64,000 bases of DNA from Alnus glutinosa (GCF_958979055.1 NC_084897.1:25535128-25599127); one strand, 5' to 3'. Shown: positions 34,416 to 47,915, counted from the stretch's first letter. Numbers and translations: made by a program. The notes: generated by a model from the letters alone, not told the origin.

Positions 34416-34799
34416 ATAATATGAAGAAATAATTAATTAACCAAGCACTCATAAACAAACTCGAACTTTTTGGAAAAATAAACCAAGTTTCATTATCTAA
34501 TATATTAGTGATAATTTCGACCGACCAAGGTAATCTGTAAATGCTCACATGAACCACCAAGAGAATTGATTGCAATCACATGAGCTTAGCACATTGCATG
34601 TACAAGACCCAAGAGTCTGACATTGCGAATTACTAAAATATGCATTACCAACCTAAATATGCATTACTAACCTTTGGAATAAAATTCTCTCCGTTTCAAG
34701 TTATATGAAAAGGAGAAGCCATTTTATGATCTATATTAGATTTTACAAACTTAAAAGTTTGCTTGAAATTTAACCACATCAAATTACTCTGTATGCATC

Positions 34800-35050
34800 A
34801 TTAATCTTTTGAGTTTTGAGAATAAGATCATCTCCATTTCAAGTGAAATGAAAAAAGAACCAATTTTATGGTCACTCTTAAATTTTACAAATTTAATGGT
34901 GTATATGTTATTACATGATAAATATGTTGTCACATCATTTAAAACTCTTCTAATATGACGTGTTATAATCTACACCGTTAAATGTAACAAAATAAAATCT
35001 AAATCGTAAAATGATTTTTCTCTATTTCACTCGAAATGGAGAGGATCCTG
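34800..35050. mobile_element. MITE of the CTCCATTTCA family
   Basis: The left end GATCATCTCCATTTCAAGTG is inverted at the right as TTTCACTCGAAATGGAGAGGATCC. Inside, ACACCGTTAAATGTA and its inverse TTTAATGGTGTA pair. Related elements are at 25599-25935 and 47690-47915. Confidence 0.65.
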
Positions 35051-35364
35051 CTATACCAAGGAAGAAGTAACAGTTTTCTATGATAAAAAAACACACACTC
35101 AAGGATGAAGGCAAACGCTTCTCACTGACAAACAACCATAACAAGCCATAACCAAGAACTCTAAAAGTAAATGTTACAAGAAACAATACAATCCTCCCAA
35201 GCCATTGGCCAGACGAGTATTTTAAGTACCAAATCATCAATGAGTAATAAGATGGTCATGTTGCTCTCACCAGGAGCAAAATAAATTTGAGATACACACA
35301 GAAATCTGTTCGCTCAGCACACTGATTAATGTTCAAATATGCCCAAATGTTTCTCCATGAGCGA

Positions 35365-37793
35365 TCAACCAGTTCTCATGATGATGTGGACTCCACTGTC
35401 AGTATCCACAATGTCACTTAACTCACTGACCTTGAGAGCATATGTTGCTTCTTCAAAAGGCTTCTGCATCTGTCCCCGGCCAAAAGGACCTGCAGCAATA
35501 TTTTGTGATGATATCCTATTCAGATGAATCATAATTTAAACGTGCAAGCTCCACGAGTATTATTCAACAATAAAAATTATATCAAAGAGAAAGACTTAAA
35601 AGCAGAAAGATTCTTCATGGGAATACAAAAATACTTTACTTCAGAGAAGGTATATGTCCCGTGTGCACGGTGCACTTGAGATTTCATATCTATCTCTTCT
35701 TCACCATCATGCAATAAGTACAAAACTAATAATACACATTAACACAAATAAATGGAAATGAAAAGCAACAAGCAGAGGCCGAAATGGGCGAGAATGTAGA
35801 TTAAAGGAGATAAGTCACGAAAATAATATAATATCAGAATTAACAACTAGAAGAGCATTCTCACAAGTTTTTGATACATCTTGATAATGCTTAAAAAAAA
35901 GGGATTTCTGAAATGAAGGTTGCCACATATTTATAGACCATATTTGCATACAATAGCACTGTCACTACAAACTTAACATAATAAAGATATTATTGGTAGA
36001 ATTTTAATGGTTTTTAGTACACTCAAGCCATTTGAGAAGCTCCCTACATTCAAACCAAAAATTTCCGAAATCCTCTGCCAAAAATGAAAAGAAGGAAAGA
36101 TGTAAACTAAAATAGATTATATGACTGGAAGATTTATATAAATGCAGAGAGCTTCTGGGAAAGATTTATAAATTTCACGAAATCCTGTTAAAAATGAAAA
36201 GAAAGAAAGATGGAAACTAAACAGATTATATGACTGAAAACAAGTTAAACACAGAGAGCTGCTGGGAAATGCTTTTGGTATGAAAAAAAAACAAAAAACA
36301 AAAAACAAGAAATGCTAGCATGATTCCCAAGTTAAATGAAAAGGTCGATGGATGAAATTGAAGAGAAGTCATATTGAAATCACAAAATGCATGACATAGG
36401 CACCCAAGCATTTTAAAGGAACTGTTACAACTGTCGGTACCTTAAAACAAAAAATAGAACACATATATACCACTAAAAAGGCCTATTTCCATTGAACTTT
36501 AACCTCTAAACGAAATCAAGCAAAAGATGCACAATTACAAGTAAATCATTAAATCTTTCATGCAAACTAAAATTTGCACATTTTTTTAGGGGTCAAATGG
36601 TCAATTGAGAACATTCCAACGCTCAACCTCTACTCCACAATCGCTAAAATCACCATCAGGCCGAGATACACTTAACCACATGAAATTCAACAGCTAACAT
36701 GGAGGGTTTGAAAACAATGAAGGGGGAGGCATGAATGTCTTATAATATTGTTGAGACATGAGGCACGAATCTTCTCAAGGAAGAACCCAAATGAACATCC
36801 AAATTTCATCCCTACCGGTCTCTATCTTCTTCATTTTTTATTTTTTTTTCCAAAACAAGTCATCACTCATAACATTTGTCCCTCACAGGAAGGAAGTCCC
36901 ATTTCACTCCTTTCCTTTGTTCTCCACTCATCTTTCATCAAGGCTGTGCGCCCTTTGTTTTGCTCGCATATGATACCTTATAAAGCACATTACCGTCAAC
37001 TTGCTTCTTCGATTCCTCCTAAGATTTACAAGTTTTCCACTGCTTCTAATGGTTTACTATCTAAACACTACAATCAAGTCCTTCCGTAAGCTTTCAAGGA
37101 AATCTTAACTCACTCTCTCAACCTACGAGAAAATTGTTTTTAAACGCAAGGCTTACTTTCACTGGTAAAACACTCCATTATTTTCTTTTTCTCTCCTACC
37201 AAGCTCAGCCTTAATTATCATATCCCTATATCCTTCACACAAACAATCATTAATCTAAACACTGCTTTCAAGGAAATCTTAACTCACGGCCTCAACCAAT
37301 TAGAAAATTGTTTTTTAAACCAAGCCTTATTACCGTCCATTTTTACTGTTAAACACATGGGCACTCCATCAATTACTTTTTCTCTCCAACCAAACGCAGC
37401 GTTTAATCATCATCCCTATATCCTCAATTCGAACAACGATTAAAACAGAGAATTTTGAAGTAAATCAAATATTGCCAAACCCTAAATAAGCAAACTTTTG
37501 TCTTTGATTGTACTTTCTAGGGAAGCAAACATAGAGTCAACAAAAAACTGACCGAGATCGCCGCCGCGCTTGGCGGAGCTGCAATCGGAGAAGCGAGAGG
37601 CGAGGTCCTCGAACTTGGCCTTTCCGGAGACGATGTCTTCGCGGAGGGCCTTGAGCTGAGAGACAGCGCTGTCCCTAGTGGTGTTCGTGATCACGCGGCC
37701 TTCTGGATCCTTCCACGAGGCCTTTCTCCGAGACCCCTGGTGCTTGATCAGTATGTGCGATGCCCTCACCTGATTGCTCGTCGTAGAAGCCAT
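35365..37793 (-). CDS. PIN1: Pin1-type parvulin peptidyl-prolyl cis-trans isomerase, two exons
   Basis: Exons (transcription order): 37793-37553 and 35489-35365, with a 2.06-kb GT-AG intron; 366 nt, 121 aa. The protein is a bare parvulin domain, the plant Pin1 form that lacks the WW domain found in animals. It isomerises phospho-Ser/Thr-Pro bonds in the nucleus and cytosol; in Arabidopsis the orthologue Pin1At influences flowering by acting on MADS proteins. Visible features are RASHILIKH with active-site His13, the basic phosphate-binding loop RRKASW (22-27), [14 protein letters not shown] with catalytic-site Cys71, then [18 protein letters not shown] and the terminal [13 protein letters not shown]. 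The exon junction falls in the DLG|PF glycine codon. The longer upstream in-frame Met codons are in 5' UTR; the MAS start gives the family length. Confidence 0.93.
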
Positions 37794-39441
37794 TCTCGTC
37801 TTCTTCTTCTGCTTCTCCTTGTCCGCTGTCCGATCCGCCGACGAGATCGAGCTCTTCTTTCGCTTCCGTTCGGACTCTATCTTTGCGAAGCTGAGTGCTT
37901 TCGTTCGGGTGTAGTCTGCGCAGAAGCCCAAACATGTGCTTTGTATAAAGGGTAAAAAAAAGGGTATATATAAAATAAATAAAACGGTGAGTAAAAGATA
38001 AACCAAACATTTCTCTTTTACATATCACTCCTCCAATTTTTTTTGTTTTTAATTGAATCTTTATTGTTTTTTGTCCAATTAAGTGACACCCGTGGGCTGG
38101 GGTGGCCCGTAGTCAGCCATCTTTAGGGTGGCTTGTTGGCCACTCCTTTCCGGTGGCAGGCAGGCAGTCACATCAATTCTTTTTTTTTGAAAAAAAAAAA
38201 ATTAATTAATATTTTATGTTTTAAATTTTTAGGTTTTTAATTATAAATATATTAGTATTTTTTTTTTTTAATAAGAATAAAATGTGTCCCGTTTTTATTA
38301 GATCTGACGTGGCAAATGTGTCCCGTTTTTATTAGATCTGACGTGGCAACTTAACGGTTTCTGTCAAGTATTGAATGAAAATTGACTTCGTCAATCACAG
38401 AGACCTCTTAGTTAATTTTTATATCACATGGAGTGATTTGTAAATTAAGTCAACCATAGAGACCTCTTCTCTTCCGTTGCACCTCAATTTTTTTTCATTC
38501 TTACGGACTTTCCATATTATTTTTGAGATATTTCTAGTATTTTTTTGGTATTTTCTGCTAATAAATACTATATATGAGCCAATTATATTTCAATATATTA
38601 AGAATTTGGTCTCGTCTCTCATTACCGGTGCCGAAATAGGGAGCGGTGACCCAAAGATATTAGAGAGGGCGAAAGAGAGGCAATTGTGTTGAAGAAAAAT
38701 AGAGGGTTGTCGAGGAAAGGAAGGATTTCAGAAAGAAATCAAGCAAATGAGAAGTTTATAAGAGATATTGTTAGATTTTTGTTTGGGGTAGGGTTTAATT
38801 AAACCATAACCAATTAGTGGGAAAGACGGGGATTCAGACCAAGATATGTAGAAAGAAAAGGATTCAAACGCTCTGCACATAATGTCATCCAAATCAAACG
38901 AAGATTGAAAATTGGAGCTACCAAAGAGATAATAAAGTTTTACTCTAAAATGGGAAAAATTCTATTAAATTGACAAGTATTTTTGGAGCTCATAATTCTC
39001 ACGTGCTCTGTTAATCATATTAAAAATGCATGCAAGAATCATGTGTTGTAAGGATACTTGTTAGTTTATTAGACCCGATGGAGAAATTTCTTCCAACCTT
39101 TTTTGGAGGAAAAATCTACTTGTTTTTAAATGACTATTTAAATTACACCAAAAGTGACCCAAGGCTCACGTCTAAGAAACACAAAGACAAACTCAGACTC
39201 TTAACAATGATTACACAGCCAAAGATTTCCCGTTCAACAACCATCAGGCACATCTGAGGTTAACATCTCCACCAACGAGACTCAGATACCAGTTAGTTGA
39301 ATCAATAAACTCAGCTGCTTGTCTTTCCCACAGCTAGAGATTCTCAACAACACAGCTCGAACAAGCAAATTGATTGTTGCAACATAGCGAGAGCTTTGTC
39401 AGCTGAAGTATAGTCATCTAAGGTTAGGCCCCAAAGGCAAG
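37794..39441. other. Intergenic region between two minus-strand genes
   Basis: It contains the parvulin promoter and leader (GC-rich to about 37935), an AT-rich block with a 34-bp tandem duplication (38281-38348), a probable transposon remnant around 38060-38180 (repeated GGTGGC motifs) and the 3' UTR of the MSRA gene. No TATA box is obvious and no other gene was recognised. Confidence 0.5.
38281..38348. repeat. Perfect 34-bp tandem duplication
   Basis: The unit begins AATGTGTCCCGTTTTTATTA and ends GATCTGACGTGGCA; the copies 38281-38314 and 38315-38348 look identical. Each carries a TGACGTGGCA motif that resembles an ACGT-core bZIP site. Confidence 0.85.
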
Positions 39442-42300
39442 CTACACTTCTCTTAAAATAGGCCAACCTTTTCTCATAATATCATTTATCTTTGCATCAA
39501 TCTGCTTCTGAACCGTTGAAGGGCAAAGGTCTGCAGCATAGCCGTTTAGTTTTGCTGCCAGACTTGATCTCTCAAGCTCCTCTTCCGGCAGGTTTCCAAT
39601 TAGCTGAAGAAGAAAGGGATTTCGCTTGAGCTCAAATTTCTGCAGATTTTAAAAGATAAAAAGTTGTTCAGTCATTCATTACAGATTGTTGAAATCAATG
39701 TCCTCAGAAGCTATTTCAGAAATTACCAATGCTACATCCAGTAGAAAAGAATGTCCTCCCATCTTTCAGAGCTATAAACAAAATCCCAGCACTGCTTTTT
39801 TCAACGAATGTACAAGATGTATATTGAAAAGTGATAGTTGAGGTTGTACACAAAACTACAGCAGCATTATCAAAAGAATTCACTTCAAAAAGGCACAGTT
39901 ATATCATGTACCCAACTACAGTGAGACTGTCACAGGCCTTTTTCAGTGTAATGGTAAAAGAAATAATTTCCATATGTTTGAATCCTCGTCATTCCAAAAT
40001 TCAGATGCTAAACCTATCCACTTCTAATTGTGATAGCCCGATATACGATGAATTGATTGGACATAATCTTTTTCACGGTTTCATAAACAAAAATAGTAGC
40101 TCACCAAATTCAGGAAGTTCAGCTTCCTGCTTCAAATTCTCATTCCTAAACTTTAAAAGACAGCTTTTTGCACAACTACATCTATCATAATCCAACTCTA
40201 CAATTCAAATTCACAGCCCATTTCAAGCTGTCATATTCCAACAAATTAGAACACATTTTGCTCTTGAATACCAGAAATCTAGGAAGACTTTTTGAAAAGT
40301 TCTACAGTAAGATCAGCCACAAAATTGTATTAAATAAGATATAATAACTGAAAATACTAAACCTGATGTTCGGGCTCTGCAGGATAAAATGTTCCAAGCT
40401 GTTGAATCTGAGTAGTAACAATGCTGCTCTTTGACTTAGTTTGCTCTCTTTCTTTGCTTATAGAAGCCAATCTAGATTCTTCAGTTCCATTAGTAAAAAT
40501 AATAGATCTGTTAATACATGGAAATAGTTCACTGGTAAGTATGAGGTCTGTTTGAAGTAAGAATTCTGCTTTTGGAGGTCATCAGTGTTACCTGTACTGA
40601 TTTCCCACATCAGGGCCTTGCCCAAATACTTGCCTAGAATCATGACTGGACCAAAAGACCTCCAAAAGTTTTCTGAAATTAATCAGCCTGGGATCATATT
40701 CAACCTTTACAGTATTCAGAAAAACCATATCAGACAGGCTTCCATGACATTCAAACAGAAATAGAAAACACAATGTAATAAATTCCAAGCGAAAGGCACA
40801 TTGTAAAAGTCATATGAAAGCTAATGAGACAAGAATCCTTATTCAAAATCCAAAGTAAAACTAGCTCCAACTGCCAGCCTTGTTTACATGCCTAAATGAA
40901 TAAAACAGGATATGGTAAACCCACTGAATGTACATTTTACACAAGAAAGAGTTCAAAACCTACCAGCCAAATCTAGACTATTAGAGGCAGTGGAAGACTC
41001 AACTTTCTAGAATGTAACTCAAATTACTTATTGTAAAGAGTACTATTGCAAGATTGGTCAATTTGAGGCATGAAAACACCTGGATATGTGCGCAACAGTA
41101 TCATCTAAATATAGATGCCACACAAAGTCCGTTTGGTTTATCTGATTCAAAACATGGAGTTTGAAAAACTAGTGATTTCAAGATACAGTTAATGAAACAC
41201 AATTTTTAAAAATGCAATTAATCGTTTGGTAAAATCTATGGTTTAAAAAAAAAAGTGCCTTAAACTACCTAAAAAATCGTGCTTTTTTTAACGCACTCCT
41301 TGCCTGCTGGGTGAAAACATGGACTTTTTCTCGTTTTCAAACCACCATTTTTTTTCAAATCAACTCCCAAACGAGAGACTTTTCACAATTTTGTTTAAAA
41401 ACGTGGCTTAGACTTGGGGTCAAAACACACTCAAAAGTATAAATCTACAAATTAGAATTCATTTCTGGTGCTCAGCATGTAACCACACGCGAATAAGAAT
41501 CGCCTAAGAGGCCAAGGCATCTAAAACCATTCGAGAACAATAGGTGGAAGGATCAGCTATCAATTGAGCTCAACTCCATCTTACACAGTGCACAAAGAAT
41601 CAGAATAATCAATCATTTCACACTAAAGCTGTCCGGCCTAAAAATCATATCAAGAAAACCAACCCAACAAAACGCGACTTTCGTCTTAATTCCCCAGAAG
41701 CTAGTCTCGATCCCTGTGGGCCATAAGTCAAGAAATTCCACCGAAAAAAAAAGGGCCTAATCCATCCACTATCATCAATTTCTGAATCCCTCAATGTGCC
41801 ACAAACTCAAATTCTATACGAATCCTTCCCAAAATGCTTCTAAAAGTCCCATCCTATAATTAAACAATAGAGAAACCACCCTTAATTCCAATCTCAGAAA
41901 ATTAACAATTTCAATTATAAAAGCCTACCGGATTATGAATCCAAAAGCTTAAAGCCACGTTCTGTTTAAACACACGCAACAATGTCCCTAAGAATTGAGA
42001 AAGGGAGTACGTGAAAGGCCAGACCTGGACGGACTCGGCATGGTCGCCCAAGCTTCGGTACTCCGGGTTGGGCTTGGATCCGCCGGCGTAACCCACGGTG
42101 GTCCGTACAACGCCGTTGAAGCACCCAAACACGGCCTCGGATCTCCAGAAGCATCCGAGAGCGAAAACCGCGGTTTTCAAGGGCTGGCCGCTCGGCGGGT
42201 CTCTCGCGGGTTCGGAGATCCGATCAGGAACTCTGATGCAATGAGCTTTATCGGCCGCAGCGAGGGTCAGGACGACAAAGGTTAATAATACATTAGCCAT
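39442..42300 (-). CDS. MSRA5: Peptide methionine sulfoxide reductase A, secretory type (MSRA5-like), four exons
   Basis: Exons (transcription order): 42300-42025, 40704-40592, 40507-40363, 39639-39442; 732 nt, 243 aa, all introns GT-AG with agreeing phases. The enzyme reduces the S-epimer of methionine sulfoxide in proteins. The N-terminus MANVLLTFVVLTLAAADKAH is a signal peptide, placing it in the secretory pathway as for Arabidopsis MSRA5. The catalytic motif ALGCFWRSEAVFG holds nucleophile Cys50. Further family blocks are TTVGYAGGSKPNPEYRSLGDHAE, VFWSSHDSRQVFGQGPDVGNQYRS and the C-terminal plant extension LCPSTVQKQIDAKINDIMRKGW. No KDEL-type retention signal follows. Intron 1 (1.3 kb) holds a MITE at about 41125-41450. 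Confidence 0.93.
41125..41450. mobile_element. MITE in intron 1 of the MSRA gene, related to 60815-61125
   Basis: It runs from GTCCGTTTGGTTTATCTG to AACACACTCAAAAGTA. The internal order GTGATTTCAAGATACAGTT, AAAAATGCAATTAA, CACAATTTTGTTTAAAAACG and ACACTCAAAAG recurs in the same order at 60815-61125. Confidence 0.55.
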
Positions 42301-42479
42301 TGGTTTTGAGAGAAAGAGAGATCACGAGAGACGGTTCTATAACGACTAAAAACGGGCTAAGAAGAAATAAAACGAGTAAGAGAGAGCCATTTCTTTTTCT
42401 TTTTTCTTTTTTTTTTTGCATCTCCAAGCCATTTCGTAAGAATTAAACGACCCTTTTGCAAATAAACCTATGAAATGAA

Positions 42480-42840
42480 ATTATCAGAAATAGTAATTCA
42501 TTTGTTTGGTAATGATCTATTTTTTGGATTAGTTATTTACGAAGAGGAATACATAGGACAAAAATTTTTACAACTCACGTATAAGAGTGACACGTGTTCT
42601 TTTTTACTTTTGATAAAAACGTGTTCTTTAAATATGTGAGAATCATATGTTTTTTTAATAGTATTAATAAAAAAACATGTAAGAAACACATATTATTAAA
42701 ACATGTGCTTCTCACATGTCAAGGGACAAATGTCACTCTTATATGTAGGTTGTAAAAAATTTCCAACAAACTGGTTTGTAGGAAATTTTTGTCCGATTAC
42801 ATATTTCTCTAAAAAATGAGAGGAATAGCTATTCCTAAAA
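42480..42840. mobile_element. Foldback MITE
   Basis: TTTTTACAACTCACGTATAAGAGTGACA at the left is mirrored by GTCACTCTTATATGTAGGTTGTAAAAA at the right (quoted for pairing; arms about 27 bp). An outer pair is formed by GAGGAATACATAGGACAAAAA and TTTTTGTCCGATTACATATTTCTC. The central part also pairs (ATATGTGAGAATCATATG with CATGTGCTTCTCACATG). Confidence 0.65.
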
Positions 42841-44458
42841 GAATATGTTACATTTTCAAAAAAAATCACTCATTATTTTTTATTTTCTCTTTTTTTTTTT
42901 AAAAAAAGAAAAAAAGAAAAAAATAATCAAAACAAAACCCCAGTTTTACTGTGGCTGGCCAACCACCCATTGCCAGGAGTGGTGCAACCACCTTCGGAGC
43001 ATTTTGGGGTGGCACAGACCACCCTCGATGAGTATTTGGACAAGCATTGAGGCTTTAGATTTTAGAATCTCAACTGCGTTAGAAAATAAAGTTAATGTCT
43101 ACAAAAAAGCACGAAAGAAAATAATTATTTTCAAGCTTCTCCAAAACGTAATTTTGTTCTTTTTTTTTTTACCTTTTTCTTTTTCATCAAATGGATTCAG
43201 TTTTACTTGACACAACTTTTTATGTACTAAAAACATTTTTTTAACTCCTTAGCCTAATTATAAATAGGCTCTTATAACTATTTTATATAGAGATGAAACT
43301 AAAATTTAACTTTAGGGTGGCTGAAAATGAAATTATTCTATGGGCCTAAAGTAAACCCTTTTTCTTTTTTTTCTTTTTTTTTTTTTAAAAAAATAAAAAT
43401 AAAAAACCTTGATGGAGGGGCCATGGTCCTTTCGTTCCCCTTCGTCTATGATTTTATAATGTAGATTTTTCCCAAATATTATTCATTTCCATTCTAACTA
43501 AAGATTTTTGAAGTTTCAAAAGATTCAGTTACAGGAGAATCAAGAAGAAAGAGTTTTTTTTTTTCCCTTTTTATCGCCAAACTCTTTCGTTCTAACGCTA
43601 GATTTAAGAATGATCCTCCTCAACCCCTAATCCTCAATATTTTCAATTTTTTTTTCAAATTAAATTATTAGAATGTTGTCATAGAGGTATTTGTTATTTT
43701 TAAAAAATGATAAAATATAGTAAATATTGAAATGATAAATATTAAGTAGATAAAATTAGTAAATACTAATGCGGTAATATTCCAACCATTTGGAAAACAA
43801 TTATTTGGATTTAGGAATATATTTTCATGATTGAACGTCTCCAAAATTATAGTTAATTTCGATCCCTTTTTGAAAGCTTGCATCCTCTGATGGGCAGAGA
43901 CAATGATCTTCACTGAATCACTTTCCTATTTAGTACCTTTCGTTTTTGTTTAGCCCCTGTTTGGTTTTCTTGGCCTATATTAGATGGTACAATGAATAGT
44001 CTGCCCAATTATCAGATGAGTTTATACTTTATATGATTTACAATATTTTTTGTTTATCTTATCTTCTCTTTCCTTTTTCTTCCAAGCTTGTCGGTGGTTC
44101 CAAAAATCATAATAAAATTTTGCAGGTACAAGGCCAAGATAAATGCAGCATTGCATACAACCTGCCCTTAATTTCAGAGTGCCACCACATGTCTGTCAAT
44201 TCTCAAGCAGTTGCTCATGAATTCATCGTAACAATTTTTAACACGACTTATGAAATCAACATAAACTCGTTACGAAAATTAACGAGTTATGAATTAAAAG
44301 ATCTATAATCCATTTAATTACATAAATCAAATTAAAGTTGAACCATAAATTTTTTTACACAATTTACAAACTCAATACAAACCTAACTTAAAATTGGTAA
44401 ATTATGATTGAAAAGTTTGACACGTCAAAGAGTTCAGTTATATAACCTTACACTAGTA

Positions 44459-44485
44459 CCCCAACCCCAACCCCAACCCCAACCC
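44459..44485 (+). repeat. (CCCCAA)n microsatellite, G-quadruplex motif on the minus strand
   Basis: Four full CCCCAA units plus CCC. The opposite strand reads GGGGTT repeats, able to fold into an intramolecular G-quadruplex. It lies about 390 bp downstream of the RPL8 stop codon. Confidence 0.85.
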
Positions 44486-44875
44486 GATTTTAGTACATTG
44501 CAACCCCTACAGAGACATAGAGCATATTATGTACTCGTAAAAACGACACATTATATCCTGGAGTTTCTGAGTGGAACCATCTTTATCTGTGAAATGATCT
44601 GCAGATCTGGTAATGCAGATTTCACAATGATATTGCACCAGCCATCAGGGGACGAGATTCCCATCATTTATTCATCAGAAATATGCATTTTTTTTTAACT
44701 AATTTCGAGAATGAATAAAACCAAACGTCATAAATAAAACATTAAGATAATCCAAACAAAATTCCTTCAACACAAAGTTCACCGGCTAGTCTTGGATATT
44801 AATCTATGAAGGCAATAAGCAAATATCTCGAAAACAACACCAATTAAGTAAAATGTAATTACTCGACTAAATTTC

Positions 44876-46363
<1,488 letters not shown>

Positions 46364-46364
46364 C

Positions 46365-46519
46365 TAGGGTTTGCGGTCATATATATAGGTGGGTCGTGAT
46401 GGTAAACGGCGTCGTTGCTGTGGACTTGTAGGGTTTTGAGGGTCTTGTGCGGCAAGGTTCAACACCGTTTCATCTTGTCCTTGATTTGATTGCAAAACGA
46501 CGTCGTAGCAATAGGGTTT
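46365..46519 (-). promoter_or_regulatory. RPL8 promoter: TATA box and three telo-boxes
   Basis: On the minus strand TATATATA lies at 46387-46380, 77 bp before the start codon. AAACCCTA telo-boxes lie at 46372-46365 (between TATA and ATG), 46436-46429 and 46519-46512. Telo-boxes are typical of plant ribosomal protein and translation genes and act with TEF or site II elements. No clear TGGGCC site II was found. Confidence 0.65.
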
Positions 46520-46528
46520 TGAGAGTAC

Positions 46529-46529
<1 letters not shown>

Positions 46530-46563
<34 letters not shown>
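46530..46563 (+). repeat. Poly(A) run upstream of the RPL8 promoter
   Basis: An uninterrupted run of more than 30 A residues directly beyond the distal telo-box. Confidence 0.85.
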
Positions 46564-46567
<4 letters not shown>

Positions 46568-46650
46568 TTTTATTTTCAAATCGTAGAAAATAAGTGCATT
46601 TTACCGATTGATAGTGTGACATTTCAGTAGTCATAGAGTATCATAAATAT

Positions 46651-46782
46651 TCTACACAAGTCTCCAAGGGGTAGCTCAATCGGTTAGGGGTCATGCCTCA
46701 TGAAGCGGAGGTCACTAGTTCGAATCCTCCTTCCCCATTTTGTGTGGACATGTCAAAAAAAAAAAAAAAAAAATCTACACAA
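46651..46782 (+). mobile_element. Very short tRNA-derived SINE with 9-bp target duplications
   Basis: TCTACACAA flanks the element at 46651-46659 and 46774-46782. The body opens CCAAGGGGTAGCTCAATCGG with a polymerase III A box (TAGCTCAATCGG, 46672-46683) and B box (AGTTCGAATCC, 46717-46727), followed by a short unrelated body and 19-20 A residues. The head resembles a tRNA, but acceptor and anticodon stems do not pair, so it is not a working tRNA gene. At about 114 bp it is compact for a plant SINE. A second copy of the same head is at 63570-63715. Confidence 0.82.
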
Positions 46783-47689
46783 ATTTTACATGTATATTTT
46801 TTTTTAAGATGTAATGTGAATAACAAGGGAAATGATTTGTGGGGAACAAGTAATTGTCCTCCAACCCCCTCTCTTTGTATTAAAATTCACTTGTTTAATA
46901 AAAAAAGGAGGTAAGGGGACGGCAAACCATCTCCTACATATCGAATAACAATGTTGAAGCATTTCTCTATCATGTTGTGGCAATGCACATTATATATATA
47001 TATGTATATATTGAGAAAAGCAATGCAATTAAATAAGTGAAATATAAAGAAACGTGTTAGAACATTCACATTGGGTATGTTAAAATAGATTGCTATCTAA
47101 AATTTAGATATAATCCCTAAAAACCTCTTCATATGAATATTTGATTAGCTATCCCCAAATTAAAATAGAGTTGAGTTACAATTTTTACTCTAAAAGTTAT
47201 TTTTTTTTTATTCATTTTCTCTTTTTCAAATAAAATTTGATTTTTGAATAACGATTTTAAAACGTAGTTAATCAAAACGTAATTATCCCTTTGGTAAAAT
47301 TTGTAAAAGAATGTTGTTTTTGTCTATTGATATTTTGTATAACATTGGTATAACCGTAGAAGAGTGTGGTTCAAGTGGAAATTACCAATAAGGACATAAT
47401 AATACTATTATGTATAAAAGGGATAAACTTGTTTGAAAATATATACTTCCCATTTTTTATTCCGACACACAAATGAAACCTAATTACTTAATAGTAGATA
47501 CACAATTCTAACCATATATTTTTATGACATAATAGAGCTTTTATTTATATGCTACAATGACATTGCCAATAGGATAAGTGCTTCTAGAACTTTATGAAGA
47601 TGTCCATATATAACCTCACTAGAATATTGAAATCTTTTTTGAACCATTTTATTCCATGTTCTATATTAAGTATCATCAATCAGGAATAG

Positions 47690-47915
47690 GATTATCTCCA
47701 TTTCATTTAATGAAATTGATACTATCTATTTTAAATGAAATGTCAAGATTTAAAGTTAATGTATCGAATGGTGTATATGAAGTTAATTTTGGCATGTCTT
47801 TTAAAAAATTTAAATAATGTAAAATCATGCACACCATTAGATACATAAACTTTAAATCATAAATATAAAATAGATAGTATCAATTTCATTTGAAATAGAA
47901 AGGATCCTATTCCCA
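47690..47915. mobile_element. MITE of the CTCCATTTCA family
   Basis: GGAATAGGATTATCTCCATTTCATTT at the left is mirrored by AAATAGAAAGGATCCTATTCC at the right (quoted in part). Inside, ATACTATCTATTTTAAATG pairs with AAAATAGATAGTAT, and GAATGGTGTATATG with CACACCATTAGAT. Confidence 0.7.

Larger units (their letters stand above)
32208..35364. other. 3' flank of the CCCH gene and repeat-rich intergenic DNA
   Basis: It begins with the CCCH 3' UTR, a (GA)n tract (32293-32316) and a run of about 33 A residues (32340-32373). Beyond that are MITEs and local duplications listed separately, a small palindrome AAATTTCCGGAT/ATCCGGAAATTT (about 33294-33322), a (CA)n tract (34289-34306) and, at the right end, the 3' UTR of the parvulin gene. 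No coding frame recognised. Confidence 0.55.
42301..44875. other. Intergenic, MITE and decayed repeat sequence
   Basis: Upstream of the MSRA gene is a (GA)-rich leader, then a foldback MITE (42480-42840). About 42950-43030 has GGTGGC/CCACC repeats like those at 38100. Around 44230-44400 is a decayed repeat built on ACGAGTTATGAATTAAA. The CCCCAA microsatellite is at 44459-44485, and the RPL8 3' UTR lies at the end. No coding frame recognised. Confidence 0.5.

Noticed and set aside
44459..44485. Interstitial telomere
   Set aside because: The unit is CCCCAA, not the plant telomere CCCTAAA, and is only about 27 bp long; a simple microsatellite is the better reading.
46665..46735. tRNA-like sequence with good A and B boxes
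   Set aside because: Acceptor and anticodon stems do not pair, it is followed by a poly(A) tail, and it is flanked by 9-bp direct repeats, so it is a SINE head and not a tRNA gene.
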